Shown in pieces: positions 1 through 7,848 of a DNA stretch of 18,084 nt. The stretch's first letter is position 1, and each line of letters opens with the position of its first letter. The stretch is from DASWHK01 sp036398215 (lineage in GTDB: Bacteria > Acidobacteriota > UBA890): assembly GCA_036398215.1 (NCBI GenBank), contig DASWHK010000162.1:1-18084 (forward strand), written 5' to 3'. Under the pieces are notes generated by a model. That model ran no database searches and had not been told where the DNA came from. It saw only the letters and a program-made list of their open reading frames with translations. The position numbers and the translations under genes were made by a program.

Positions 1-2257
1 GCGCCTCGAGCCGGTCTTCCTGCGCATCGAGCTGCTGGACGTAGCGGCCGATGAGGGCGCGCTCTTCGGCGCTGGAGCCCAGCGCCTGGATGTTCTCGCG
101 CAGGCGGGCCTGGTCGCGCTCGATGCGGGTCACCTCGGCCGAGCGTGACTGGTACTCGCCCTGCACGGTTGCGATCTCGGCCTTCTTGTCGAGGATCGGA
201 CGGAGGGCTTGCTCGAGCGCGGGGCGCGCGACGCCCTGCTCGACCAGCAGGGTGATGTGGTCGTCGGTGAGGTCGGTGAGGGCGACGCGGGTGGCGATCG
301 GCTGGCTCTCGGCGACGGTGAGGGTGGCGGTCTCCTGCGGATCGACGATGACCCGGAAGCGGTAGACGCCGGGCGCCGTCTCCTCCGGCAAGGCGCCGGA
401 GACGATCTCCCAGTCGGCCCGGTTCGGGTGCTCGACGATGACGGTCCGCGGCTCGGCGTCCTCGTTGCGAATCGTGTACGTCCGGCTCTCCCTCCGGTCG
501 CGCTCGTAGATGAGAACGCCGCGCTGCGCCGTGACGCGGGTCACCGCGCCGCGGGCGCCTTCGACCCGGGCCTCGACGAGCATGGCGACGTCGGTGCCGT
601 ACGACAGCAGCCGCTTCTCGCCCGGCTCCATCGAGTCGAGGAGCCCCTCGCCGGCAAAGGCGCTGTCCTCCAGGACGGTGAAGCTGCCGCCGTCGAGCGA
701 CAGGTCGGAGGCGTTGGTGAGCCAGAGGGCGCGGAAGGGCGGTCCCGTGCCGAGGCCGCGGTTCCACAGCGACACCTTCTCGACCGAGACCTCGGCGCGG
801 AGGATGGGAACCAGCGCCGACTGGTTGCGGCGGATGGTGACGGGGTCGGTGATCCGGTACTCGAAGAGGTCGCCGAGCGCCTGGCCGCCGGCGGCGGCTT
901 GCAAGGACTCCAGTCCGCTGGCGACCCGTTCCTCCCAGGCCGCGGCCACTGGTTGTTCGGGGACAGGGTCCGGCCGAGCCCGATCCACCATCGCGGGGAA
1001 GGCCCTCCCTACAGCCGGCGACTGCGCCGTGACCGATAGCGTCTCCTCGACACTGGACAGCGACAGCCGCACGTTGCGCCGCACCTCCTGGCCGCCGCTC
1101 ACTCCCGTCGGCGCCTCCTGCGTCGCGAAGCCCTGCAGCTCGTAGCGGATCCGATACGTACCCGCCGGCAGCGGCCCCAGCGAGTACTCGCCGGATGCGC
1201 GGCTCACGGCGCGCGCGACCGCCTCGCCGCTGGGGCCGACGGCCGTCACCCGCACGCCCGGCAACGAGGCCCCGTCTTGATCGCGCACCTCGCCGACGAC
1301 CCAGCCGCTGCCGGTGCCGAGTGTCGCCCCGTGCGTCTGCGGCGTCGACTGCGCGTACTCGGGCAGCGGCACCACCGGCCGGCGCGCGTAGTAGGGCTGC
1401 GAGATCTGCTGGATGAACGACTGCGGCGCGCCGCCGACCAGCGACAGCTCGACGTCCTCCCAGTCCTCGCCGACGGTGTTGTCGACGATCGCCCAGCCCT
1501 GCAAGATCGCGTCGCCGCCCGCCTCCGCCGGCATGACGATCCGGTAGCTGCTCTTCCAGATCGGCACCTCGCTGACGTAGCTGACGAACAGGTCGCGCTC
1601 GCCGCTTCCCTGGGTCGAGATCGTGAGCCGCCGAACGTCCTCCTCGCGGGTCGACTCCAGCAGCGTCAGGTAGCGGGTCATCTCCTGGCGCAGGTCCTCG
1701 TCGAGCAGGCGCACCGAGACCTCGGAACCGAACTCGAAGCGCCGCACCTCGCCGGCGTCGGTGACGATCGAGACCTCTTCAGTGGCCCGCGTCGTGTCGC
1801 CGACGATCCGCTCGTGCCGCTCCGCCGAAAGGACGCGACCCGCCACCGCCGCGTTGCCGACACGGACCTCGACCCGCGTGCCGCGCAGGGCGGACAGCAG
1901 CTCGAAGAGCGTCGGCGTCCCACCGACCGGTAGTCGCACGTTGCGCAGCCGCTGGTCGAGCGGCGCCAGCGAGTTGTAACCGATGTCGGTGACCCGCCCG
2001 CCGTCCAGGTCGAGCACGGTCAGCGTCTTGAGGACGTCGTCGAGCTGCGCGCTGGTGAAGCTGATCGTCACGTCGCGATCGCCGCTCACCTGGCCAAGAT
2101 GCTCGAAGTAGCCGATCCCGGACTTGTAGAGCACGACGCGCTGCACCGGCAGCGGCGTCTCGGCAACCTGCTGCTGCGCCTGAAGCGGCGCCGCGATGAT
2201 CAGTCCGATGACGCCGATGATACCCAGCGCCATCGCGCGATTTCCAAAGCGACCCAT
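1..2257 (-). CDS. Exported DUF4139 protein with an inserted carboxypeptidase-regulatory-like domain (3' end beyond window)
   Basis: The reading frame is open from an ATG at 2257 to the window edge (752 codons), so the C-terminus is missing. A strong ribosome site (AGGAGGT) sits just upstream. Residues 1-28 look like a signal peptide ending in PLQAQ. Residues 35-300 match the front of the DUF4139 family, including YVSEVPIWKSSYRI (about 227-240) and a V-D-N-T-V-G-E-D-W stretch near 258-266 followed by ELSLVGGAPQSF. Residues about 319-410 form a separate carboxypeptidase-regulatory-like beta sandwich (GEVRDQDGASLPGVRV, then SGEYSLGPLPAGTYRI), of the kind found at the front of Acidobacteriota TonB-dependent receptors. 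DUF4139-like sequence resumes about 460-660, then a charged helical, probably coiled-coil, segment runs to the edge. It is probably a periplasmic or surface protein; no biochemical function is established for the family. The family assignment is confident, the role is not. Confidence 0.85.
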   Translation of the reverse strand, partial: MGRFGNRAMALGIIGVIGLIIAAPLQAQQQVAETPLPVQRVVLYKSGIGYFEHLGQVSGDRDVTISFTSAQLDDVLKTLTVLDLDGGRVTDIGYNSLAPLDQRLRNVRLPVGGTPTLFELLSALRGTRVEVRVGNAAVAGRVLSAERHERIVGDTTRATEEVSIVTDAGEVRRFEFGSEVSVRLLDEDLRQEMTRYLTLLESTREEDVRRLTISTQGSGERDLFVSYVSEVPIWKSSYRIVMPAEAGGDAILQGWAIVDNTVGEDWEDVELSLVGGAPQSFIQQISQPYYARRPVVPLPEYAQSTPQTHGATLGTGSGWVVGEVRDQDGASLPGVRVTAVGPSGEAVARAVSRASGEYSLGPLPAGTYRIRYELQGFATQEAPTGVSGGQEVRRNVRLSLSSVEETLSVTAQSPAVGRAFPAMVDRARPDPVPEQPVAAAWEERVASGLESLQAAAGGQALGDLFEYRITDPVTIRRNQSALVPILRAEVSVEKVSLWNRGLGTGPPFRALWLTNASDLSLDGGSFTVLEDSAFAGEGLLDSMEPGEKRLLSYGTDVAMLVEARVEGARGAVTRVTAQRGVLIYERDRRESRTYTIRNEDAEPRTVIVEHPNRADWEIVSGALPEETAPGVYRFRVIVDPQETATLTVAESQPIATRVALTDLTDDHITLLVEQGVARPALEQALRPILDKKAEIATVQGEYQSRSAEVTRIERDQARLRENIQALGSSAEERALIGRYVQQLDAQEDRLEA

Positions 2258-2305
2258 TCCCCACCTCCTGCCTGGTGTGTCAAAGGGGCGGGCACGGCCT
2301 GTCTG

Positions 2306-2340
2306 CATCCTTTACCAGACCGGTACCTGAGTAAAGGATG
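2306..2340. promoter_or_regulatory. 10-bp perfect inverted repeat upstream of the DUF4139 gene
   Basis: CATCCTTTAC at 2306-2315 is repeated in reverse complement as GTAAAGGATG at 2331-2340, with a 15-base spacer that contains the palindrome GGTACC. It lies 49 bases upstream of the DUF4139 start and just after the toxin-like ORF (minus strand). It could be an operator for a dimeric regulator or an RNA hairpin between the two genes. There is no T-run after either arm, so a classic terminator is less likely. Confidence 0.5.
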
Positions 2341-2357
2341 GGACGCTCGACCGGGCG

Positions 2358-2624
2358 TCATTCGGCGCGCCGGCGCCAATAGCCCGGCTCCCTACTCGCA
2401 TGCGCAACGGCAAGGAACTCGACGAGCCCCTCGGCCTCCCGATACACGACGCCAAACGGGAATCGCTTGAGAAGATAGCGTCGCGTGCCTTCCACGTGCG
2501 TGGGCCAGCGTTGCGGATGCTCGAGGATGGCCGCGAATGCCGCGTCGAGCTCGAACAGATACTCCGCGGCTGCTCGCGGGCTCTGCGCCGCGTACCAGTC
2601 TCGCGCGGCCTCGGCTTCGCGCAC
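2358..2624 (-). CDS. RelE/ParE-family toxin-like protein, orphan, start uncertain
   Basis: An 88-aa frame reads from a GTG at 2624. EAARDWYAAQSPRAAAEYLF, then ILEHPQRWP, then GTRRYLLKRFPFGVVYRE match the plasmid-stabilisation branch of the RelE/ParE superfamily (known as ribosome-dependent RNases or gyrase inhibitors). The family normally has about ten more residues forming the first beta strand. Here that sequence (FFLSGALVREAE) is present in frame upstream of the GTG, but there is no ATG, GTG or TTG between it and the TGA of the preceding gene at 2676-2678. Either initiation is non-canonical or the gene has lost its start. No antitoxin gene is seen on either side. Family membership is fairly sure; activity is doubtful. 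Confidence 0.7.
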   Translation of the reverse strand: MREAEAARDWYAAQSPRAAAEYLFELDAAFAAILEHPQRWPTHVEGTRRYLLKRFPFGVVYREAEGLVEFLAVAHASREPGYWRRRAE

Positions 2625-2675
2625 TAAGGCACCCGAAAGAAAAAACCGGCCGGTGGCGTTTGCGGGGCCGCGGGC

Positions 2676-3503
2676 TCAGGGGTGGGCGCGCGCTGCTCTC
2701 GGCGCCCCGAAGGGGGCGTCGAGCAGGGCCAGGTAGCCGCTCACCCGCCGGCAGGCGATCTCGGCGGAGACGTCGGGCTTGTTGTCCCGGAAGGTGACCA
2801 CCGCCGTCGCCACCAGCCACTGGATGTCCGGCTTGCGGTACTTGCGCTTCGGAAGCGTGTACTTGATCCACTCGTAGACGTCGCGCATGGGGCGGCCCAC
2901 GGTCTCGGCGTCGTCGATCGCCAGCTCGAAACGGCGCTGCACCGGGCTGACGGTTTGCTTGAGGCCAACGGCGAGCTCGTCGAGGGCGCGGGCCGCCGCC
3001 TGGGCCTTGGCGATGACCTCGGTGCCCGCCACGTTCAGCTCCTCGGCGGTGCGCCCCAGCCGCGCGGACACGTCGAGCACCTGGAGGGTCGTCGATATCA
3101 GCATTTGCTCGGCGATCTCCGCGCGGCGGGTCAGCCGGTAGGCCTCGTACCCGATCGAGATCAACAGGTCGAGATAGGAGTTGGCCTGCCGGATATCGCC
3201 GTGCAGCGCCGTCTGCAGGTCCTTGATGCGCCGCGTCGCCTCCTCGTAACCGACCCGGGAGATCAGCCGCCGGCCGGCCCAGATGCGGCTGGTCTGGCGC
3301 ATGTGCCATTGCTTGAGAACCTCACTACGGCTCCAGCCATCGCCCTCGCGCCGCCAGGAGGTCGCCCCGGAGACGGGGTCCACCCAGAAACGGGTCGCCG
3401 ACGGGTAGTCCGCCGGCACGTCCCAGTGTGCGGGTACCACCGGCCGCGGAGCGACGCGCAGCTTGCCCGTGAAGAGGTTGTAGCGATCTCGGAATGGTGC
3501 CAA
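2676..3503 (-). CDS. Hypothetical protein, 275 aa, mostly helical
   Basis: The family is not recognised. I chose the TTG at 3503 because GGGAG lies five bases upstream of it; the frame stays open further upstream to 3584 without a better start. The N-terminal 50 residues are rich in Pro, Trp and aromatic residues (FRDRYNLFTGKL, then VPADYPSATRFWVDP). The middle (about 75-190) is predicted helical, and the remainder includes RPMRDVYEWIKYTLPKRKYRKPD and a final small domain. No signal peptide or membrane segment is seen, so it is probably cytoplasmic. It is transcribed away from the beta-lactamase-like gene, with a 162-base divergent gap. Its TGA is in the same frame as the downstream toxin-like ORF with no other stop between, which leaves readthrough or a former fusion possible. 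Confidence 0.6.
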   Translation of the reverse strand: MAPFRDRYNLFTGKLRVAPRPVVPAHWDVPADYPSATRFWVDPVSGATSWRREGDGWSRSEVLKQWHMRQTSRIWAGRRLISRVGYEEATRRIKDLQTALHGDIRQANSYLDLLISIGYEAYRLTRRAEIAEQMLISTTLQVLDVSARLGRTAEELNVAGTEVIAKAQAAARALDELAVGLKQTVSPVQRRFELAIDDAETVGRPMRDVYEWIKYTLPKRKYRKPDIQWLVATAVVTFRDNKPDVSAEIACRRVSGYLALLDAPFGAPRAARAHP

Positions 3504-3556
3504 GCCAGCTCCCTTTGCCTGGAACCATTCTAGGGATCGGCTGCGGTGGCTCGAAG

Positions 3557-3570
3557 CTCGATTTTTCGAG
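3557..3570. promoter_or_regulatory. Short hairpin in the divergent promoter region
   Basis: CTCGA, a TTTT loop and TCGAG form a perfect 5-bp stem between the divergent hypothetical and beta-lactamase-like genes. It could be an operator half-site pair or be incidental. Confidence 0.25.
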
Positions 3571-3652
3571 GTCCACGCCGCCACCGGGCATGCCGAAGCG
3601 TACCCCTGTCCCTACGGCCACCCGACCCGTGGAAGGAGGTCGGCGGGCCGGG

Positions 3653-3658
3653 TAAGAT
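3653..3658 (+). promoter_or_regulatory. Candidate -10 box giving a leaderless beta-lactamase-like mRNA
   Basis: TAAGAT lies seven bases before the ATG at 3666, which places the expected transcription start at or near the start codon. There is no Shine-Dalgarno sequence at normal distance; a GGAGG lies too far away, around 3635. No clear -35 box is seen. Confidence 0.3.
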
Positions 3659-3665
3659 CCGGCCC

Positions 3666-4760
3666 ATGACTCCACGAAAAGGCTCCTCGACCCCGTTCCT
3701 CTGCCCCCGCACCTTGGCGCTGGCGGCAAGGTGCATTCTGCTGGCTTCCGTCGTCCTGGCGGCGGGTGGCGCCACTTTCGCGCAACGCGGCGGCCGTATG
3801 CCGCAGGCCGCGCCGGCCGGCTCGCTCGAGCGCCTGCAGGCGGCGCTGCAGACGATCGTCGACCGCTTCCCGGGGCGCGCCGGCGTGTACGTGCTCCACC
3901 TGGAGAGCGGCATGGCCACCGGGGTCGACGAGGACACGCCCTACGGGATGGCCAGCACCTTCAAGGTGCCGATCCTGGTGGAGCTGATGTCGCGCGTCGA
4001 CGCCGGCGAGCTCAGCCTCGACGACCGGGTCGAGGTCGAGCCCGAGGACCAGCACGTCGGCAGCGGCCTGCTGTCGAGATTGTGGGCGCCGGGCCTGCAG
4101 ATGTCGCTGCGCAACCTGGCGACCTTCATGATCATCCTCTCGGACAACTCGGCCACCGACATGCTGATCGACCGCCTCGGCGCCGCGGCGATCACGGCGC
4201 GCATGCGGGCCCTCGGATTCGACGACATCCGCGTCGATCGCACGACGCTCGAGCTCATCCTCGACTACCGCGGTGTCGACTACGAGCCGGTCGCCGACGC
4301 GACGCTCGAGGAGATCAACCGCTACAGCCGCGAGAACCGCCTGGAGCCGGAAGAGATCGATGCCGCCCGCGAGGCCTTCTACGAGGGCGACGAGGACAAG
4401 GCCTCGGCGCGCGAGATGACCGAGCTGCTGGCGATGATCGCCCGCGGCGAGGCGGTGAGCCCGGAGTCCTCCGGGGTCATCCTCGAGATCCTCGAGCGCA
4501 CCCAGACCGGCGCCAACCGGCTGCAGGGGCTGCTGCCCGGCGGTGTCGACATCGCCCACAAGACCGGCTCGATCGGCCGCATCATCAACGACGTCGGCAT
4601 CATCACGCTGCCCGGCGACCTCGGCCGCTTCGCGATCAGCGTCTTCACGCTCGCCGACGAGCCCGACACCGAGCGCGGCGAGCGGGTCATCGCCGAGCTC
4701 GGCCGCACCGCCTACGACTTCTTCCTGTTCAACGCACCCGGCGGCGCGGCCGGCCGGTAG
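3666..4760 (+). CDS. Exported class A beta-lactamase-like serine hydrolase
   Basis: The protein is 364 aa. Residues 1-40 form a signal peptide ending in ATFAQ. The penicillin-recognition fold motifs appear in order: Ser97-T-F-Lys100 (active-site SxxK), SDN at 159-161, and HKTGS at 298-302. This places it with PenP/beta-lactamase2 proteins acting in the periplasm on beta-lactams or peptidoglycan-like substrates. Two features are unusual. The canonical class A R-x-E-x-x-L-N omega-loop motif is absent; the local sequence is DRTTLELILDYRG, so Glu196 might or might not replace Glu166. About 50 extra, highly charged residues (about 200-250) separate this from the following helix. It may therefore be a transpeptidase-like or atypical hydrolase rather than a resistance enzyme. 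An upstream in-frame GTG at 3546 would spoil the signal peptide and was not used. Confidence 0.85.
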   Translation: MTPRKGSSTPFLCPRTLALAARCILLASVVLAAGGATFAQRGGRMPQAAPAGSLERLQAALQTIVDRFPGRAGVYVLHLESGMATGVDEDTPYGMASTFKVPILVELMSRVDAGELSLDDRVEVEPEDQHVGSGLLSRLWAPGLQMSLRNLATFMIILSDNSATDMLIDRLGAAAITARMRALGFDDIRVDRTTLELILDYRGVDYEPVADATLEEINRYSRENRLEPEEIDAAREAFYEGDEDKASAREMTELLAMIARGEAVSPESSGVILEILERTQTGANRLQGLLPGGVDIAHKTGSIGRIINDVGIITLPGDLGRFAISVFTLADEPDTERGERVIAELGRTAYDFFLFNAPGGAAGR

Positions 4761-4858
4761 GGCTGCGAGGCTTCACCAGCCTGCGGAGCGGATTCTGCTT
4801 GGGCTGCGGGAACGGTCGAATGGTCAGCCCTCGACTCCCCTGTAACCTCCGCGCCCGC

Positions 4859-4870
4859 GATCTTAAGATC
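4859..4870. promoter_or_regulatory. 12-bp perfect palindrome upstream of the lipoprotein gene
   Basis: GATCTTAAGATC is a perfect palindrome 33 bases before the lipoprotein start, in an otherwise GC-rich 143-base gap. It could be a regulator site; nothing else in the gap is recognisable. Confidence 0.3.
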
Positions 4871-4903
4871 TAAATGGGTCGGCGAACTACGATTGGAGGT
4901 CAT

Positions 4904-5512
4904 ATGAGCAAGCCAGGCCTGTCTGCATGGCGCCGGGTGACGGTAGTTGTGTTGTCCGTTGGGTTAAGCGTCGGATGCGCCTCGCCGCCTCGTTTTCCGG
5001 CATTGCCCGTGGCGGCGCTGCAGCCGGGGGACGATCCGTGGAACGTGGTCACGGGTCTTGCCGCGGGCCAGTTGGTGCTCGTGGGTTTGGCGCCCGGATC
5101 TGCGGCCGCCAACACCCATGGCGCGGAGATGAAGGCGACGCTGGTCGGCGCGGATCCCAACGGCCTCGATCTCCGAACCGTGAGGGACGACTCGGGCGAA
5201 GGGACGGGGGGCGTCGCGGTGACCTTGTCACGCGAAGAGGTCCAGTATCTCAAGGTACCCGCCTCTCAAGACCGGCGGCGCCGTGGCGGATGGCTCGGCT
5301 TTGCCGTCGGGTTCGGAGCCGGTGCAGCCCTGGGGCTGCGGGGTGCCACCGAGCCCGGCAGCTTCTGGCCCCTGGTCGTTCCCCTGGCCGGCGCCGGGCT
5401 CGGTTTCATCGGCTTCCTCATCGGTCGCGGCGTCGACCGCAACCGCACGCGGGGCGACTTCATTACCGTGTACCCGATCGCAGGGTCTCCAGGGTCCGAT
5501 GATCAGCGATAG
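4904..5512 (+). CDS. Small lipoprotein with C-terminal glycine-zipper segment
   Basis: The protein is 202 aa. The ATG at 4904 follows a good ribosome site (GGAGGTC). Residues 1-25 form a lipoprotein signal with lipobox L-S-V-G-Cys25. Residues 40-118 look like a beta-rich domain in which substrate-like loops end in VTLSREEVQYLKV. Residues about 128-176 are a glycine-rich, two-helix hydrophobic segment (WLGFAVGFGAGAALGL, then LAGAGLGFIGFLIGRG) resembling a glycine zipper. The tail is hydrophilic. It is probably anchored in the outer or inner membrane facing the periplasm. The function is unknown; it sits between the serine hydrolase and the thioredoxin-ABC operon. Confidence 0.7.
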   Translation: MSKPGLSAWRRVTVVVLSVGLSVGCASPPRFPALPVAALQPGDDPWNVVTGLAAGQLVLVGLAPGSAAANTHGAEMKATLVGADPNGLDLRTVRDDSGEGTGGVAVTLSREEVQYLKVPASQDRRRRGGWLGFAVGFGAGAALGLRGATEPGSFWPLVVPLAGAGLGFIGFLIGRGVDRNRTRGDFITVYPIAGSPGSDDQR

Positions 5513-5557
5513 GGCCCGATCCGCGAGAACCGCCCCGAGCCCGGCGTCGCCGCCTGA

Positions 5558-5563
5558 TAGAAT
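5558..5563 (+). promoter_or_regulatory. Candidate -10 box for the thioredoxin-ABC operon
   Basis: TAGAAT within TGATAGAAT lies 19 bases before the ATG at 5583. A similar TGATAG element (15678-15683) precedes the beta-helix gene. No convincing -35 is seen. GAGGA three bases before the ATG supplies a ribosome site. Confidence 0.3.
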
Positions 5564-5582
5564 CGCCGCCCGCGAGGACGCC

Positions 5583-6128
5583 ATGAGCCGCTTGTCCATC
5601 TCGTCCATATTGCTGATCGCGGCCTGCGTGATCAGCGCCATCTACAGCGTCGGACTCAAGGCCCACCTACTCAACCGCGAGGATGCCGGTGCAACGCTGC
5701 GTCGCGGCGAGGCGGCGCCGGGCTTCGAGCTCTCCCGACTCGACGGCACCCGGATGGAGCTCGGGCAGGTCGCCGGCGAGAGCAAGGTCGTCCTCGTCAA
5801 CTTCTGGGCGACTTGGTGCCAGCCGTGCCGCATCGAGATGCCGCAGCTCGAGAAGATCTACGCCGAGTACCACCCTCGCGGGCTCGAGATCCTGGCGATC
5901 AGCGGCGAAGACGAGGAGACCATCGCAGCGTTTCTCGAGGACAAAGGGTACTCGTATCCGATCCTCGTCGACCCGGGCGGCGCGGTCGGGCTGCTGTATG
6001 GTGTGGAGGCGATCCCGACCACCGTGTTGGTCAACTCACAAGGCCACATCACGCGGGTTCAAACCGGGCTCAACCCGATCCTCGAGCGACAGATCGAGCG
6101 CCTCATGGCGGAAGGCGCGCAGCGGTGA
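5583..6128 (+). CDS. TlpA/ResA-like membrane-anchored thioredoxin
   Basis: The protein is 181 aa with one N-terminal hydrophobic segment (about 5-25) that anchors it and places the rest outside the cytoplasm. The redoxin domain runs about 40-175. It carries FWATWCQPC with redox cysteines Cys79 and Cys82, and the cis-proline loop AIPTT with Pro145. Family members reduce or oxidise periplasmic disulfides, for example in cytochrome c maturation. The stop overlaps the GTG of the ABC ATPase gene by four bases (GTGA), so the two are almost certainly co-translated. The ATG at 5583 was chosen because GAGGA precedes it and the membrane anchor follows immediately; the frame continues upstream into the lipoprotein gene without adding recognisable sequence. 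Confidence 0.9.
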   Translation: MSRLSISSILLIAACVISAIYSVGLKAHLLNREDAGATLRRGEAAPGFELSRLDGTRMELGQVAGESKVVLVNFWATWCQPCRIEMPQLEKIYAEYHPRGLEILAISGEDEETIAAFLEDKGYSYPILVDPGGAVGLLYGVEAIPTTVLVNSQGHITRVQTGLNPILERQIERLMAEGAQR

Positions 6129-7051
6129 GCGAAGCCGCCATTCGGCTCGCGAACGTCAGCAAGGTCTTCCGCAGCCGCTTGCGGCGCCAGGAGGTGCAGG
6201 CCGTCTACCATCTCGACCTTGTGGTGGAGCGCGGCTCGGTGGTCGCGTTCGTCGGACCCAACGGTGCCGGCAAGACCACGACCATCTACATGTTGCTGGG
6301 GCTGCTGAAGCCGAGCAGCGGCACCATCTCGATCTTCGGCGAGGCACCCGGGTCGACGAGCGCCCGCCGCCGCATCGGCTTCATGTCGGAGATCTTCTAT
6401 ACCTATCCGTTCCTCACCGCGCGGCGGGCGATGCGCTTCTACGGGCGACTCTCGGGCGCCCCTGCAAAGGGCCTGGAGCACGAGATCGCCCGGCAGCTCG
6501 GACGGCTCGGGCTCGCAGCGGCGATCGATCGCAAGGTGGGCACCTTTTCGAAGGGCATGACCCAACGCCTCGGCCTGGCGCAAGCGTTGCTGCACGGGCC
6601 CGACGCGCTGGTGCTCGACGAGCCCACCACCGGCCTCGATCCGGAGGGGCGCCGGTTGGTCGCCGAGATCATCGCCGAGGAGCAGGCCCGCGGAACGACG
6701 GTGTTCTTGAGCAGCCACATCCTCTCGGACGTCGAGCGCAGCTGCGACCATGTGGCGATGATCCGCCAGGGCGAGCTGGTGCTGTCGAGGGGCCTCGCCG
6801 ACCTCGCCGCCGAGAGCGACGACTGGGAGGTCGAGGTCGTCGGCCTCGACGAGGCCGGCAAGGCGATCCTGGCCGAAGCCGGGTTCGCGGCGCTGCGCGA
6901 GGCCAACGGCAGGACGTACCTTGGCTGTACCTCGGCGACCAAGAACGACCTATTGCGGCGGCTGATCGACCTGCCGGTCGAGATCGGCGCGGTGCGTCCC
7001 GCCGGCCTCTCGCTCGAAGACCTCTACATGAAGCACAGCGGACAGGCATGA
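6125..7051 (+). CDS. ABC transporter ATP-binding protein (ABC-2 type, NosF/CcmA class)
   Basis: The protein is 308 aa, starting at a GTG that overlaps the thioredoxin stop. Walker A is GPNGAGKTT (44-52), the signature is FSKGMTQRL (141-149; degenerate from LSGGQ as in many ABC-2 ATPases), Walker B is ALVLDEP (161-167) and the switch histidine is in SSH (196-198). The C-terminal 80 residues form the extra domain typical of ABC-2 export ATPases. It powers the permease encoded immediately downstream. The substrate cannot be read from the sequence. Confidence 0.93.
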   Translation: MSEAAIRLANVSKVFRSRLRRQEVQAVYHLDLVVERGSVVAFVGPNGAGKTTTIYMLLGLLKPSSGTISIFGEAPGSTSARRRIGFMSEIFYTYPFLTARRAMRFYGRLSGAPAKGLEHEIARQLGRLGLAAAIDRKVGTFSKGMTQRLGLAQALLHGPDALVLDEPTTGLDPEGRRLVAEIIAEEQARGTTVFLSSHILSDVERSCDHVAMIRQGELVLSRGLADLAAESDDWEVEVVGLDEAGKAILAEAGFAALREANGRTYLGCTSATKNDLLRRLIDLPVEIGAVRPAGLSLEDLYMKHSGQA

Positions 7052-7848
7052 GGCCGATCGTCGACATCGCGGGGAACACCTTCCGCGCCATCTTGCGCAA
7101 CAAGGTGCTGTACCTCGCCTTGTTCCTGCTCATCCTGATCGTCGCTCTCACGGCGCTGCCCTTCGCGATGGTTCGGCTCGTCGGTGAGGCCGACGAGCAG
7201 GATCTCGCCCGTCAGATGCAGGGGAACATCATCATGCGCACCTTCGGCATGTGGTACACGGCGACCCTGGCGATGGCCGTGTTCCTGGGGGCGACGGCGA
7301 TCTCGTCGGAGGTCAGCGCCCGCACGATCGTCACGGTGTTGGCCAAGCCCGTCGAGCGCTGGCGCTTTCTGACCGGCAAGTGGGTCGGGATCCAGGCGTT
7401 TCTCCACCTCTTCCTGGCCTTTGGAACGTTGCTCACCGCCGGCGTGTTGCGGCTGTTCGACGTGCGCCCCTCGGCCCTCTTCTGGCTCGGCATCCTGGGC
7501 AGCTTCGTCGTGGTCACCTTGATTAGCAGCCTGGCGCTGCTGCTCGCCACCTGCACCTCGCCGGTGTTCGCCGGCGGCGCGACGGTGCTACTGGGCCTCA
7601 TCACACCGGTGATCGGGCGCGCCGTCGACAATCCGTCGGCCTGGTTGCGATGGCCGGCGCAGGCCTACTACTACCTGGCTCCGGCGCGGGCCCCCGGCAG
7701 CATGCTGACGCAGGGCCTGCAGGTCGACCTGCTCAACCCGGAGTACAGCCTCTACGCCGGGGTGATCGCCGAGAACCTCTTGTACGGGCTGGGGCTCCTG
7801 GTGCTCAGCTGCGCGCTGTTCACCTTTCGCGAGGTACGTGTGCGATGA
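7048..7848 (+). CDS. ABC-2 type transporter permease
   Basis: The protein is 266 aa. Its ATG overlaps the ATPase TGA by four bases (ATGA). There are about six hydrophobic segments, the first at about 22-44. The family signature region EVSARTIVTVLAKPVERWRF follows the second membrane segment and is the usual cytoplasmic loop contacting the ATPase. Length and layout match NosY/ABC-2 membrane-2 family permeases. With the thioredoxin and ATPase it forms a three-gene operon. No further gene follows in this direction until the AAA ATPase gene at 8286. Confidence 0.9.
   Translation: MRPIVDIAGNTFRAILRNKVLYLALFLLILIVALTALPFAMVRLVGEADEQDLARQMQGNIIMRTFGMWYTATLAMAVFLGATAISSEVSARTIVTVLAKPVERWRFLTGKWVGIQAFLHLFLAFGTLLTAGVLRLFDVRPSALFWLGILGSFVVVTLISSLALLLATCTSPVFAGGATVLLGLITPVIGRAVDNPSAWLRWPAQAYYYLAPARAPGSMLTQGLQVDLLNPEYSLYAGVIAENLLYGLGLLVLSCALFTFREVRVR

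Noticed and set aside
2640..2662. Possible terminator: ACCGGCCGGT followed by T-run on the minus strand
   Set aside because: The palindrome leaves only a 3-bp stem once a loop is allowed, and it lies inside the open frame leading to the toxin-like ORF.
3546..3665. N-terminal extension of the beta-lactamase-like gene from a GTG
   Set aside because: It would place 40 hydrophilic residues ahead of a good signal peptide and has no ribosome site.
5683..7848. 721-codon reading through the thioredoxin, ATPase and permease region
   Set aside because: Only the last part is the true permease frame; the first 450 codons are Arg/Ser-rich out-of-frame sequence over two recognised genes.
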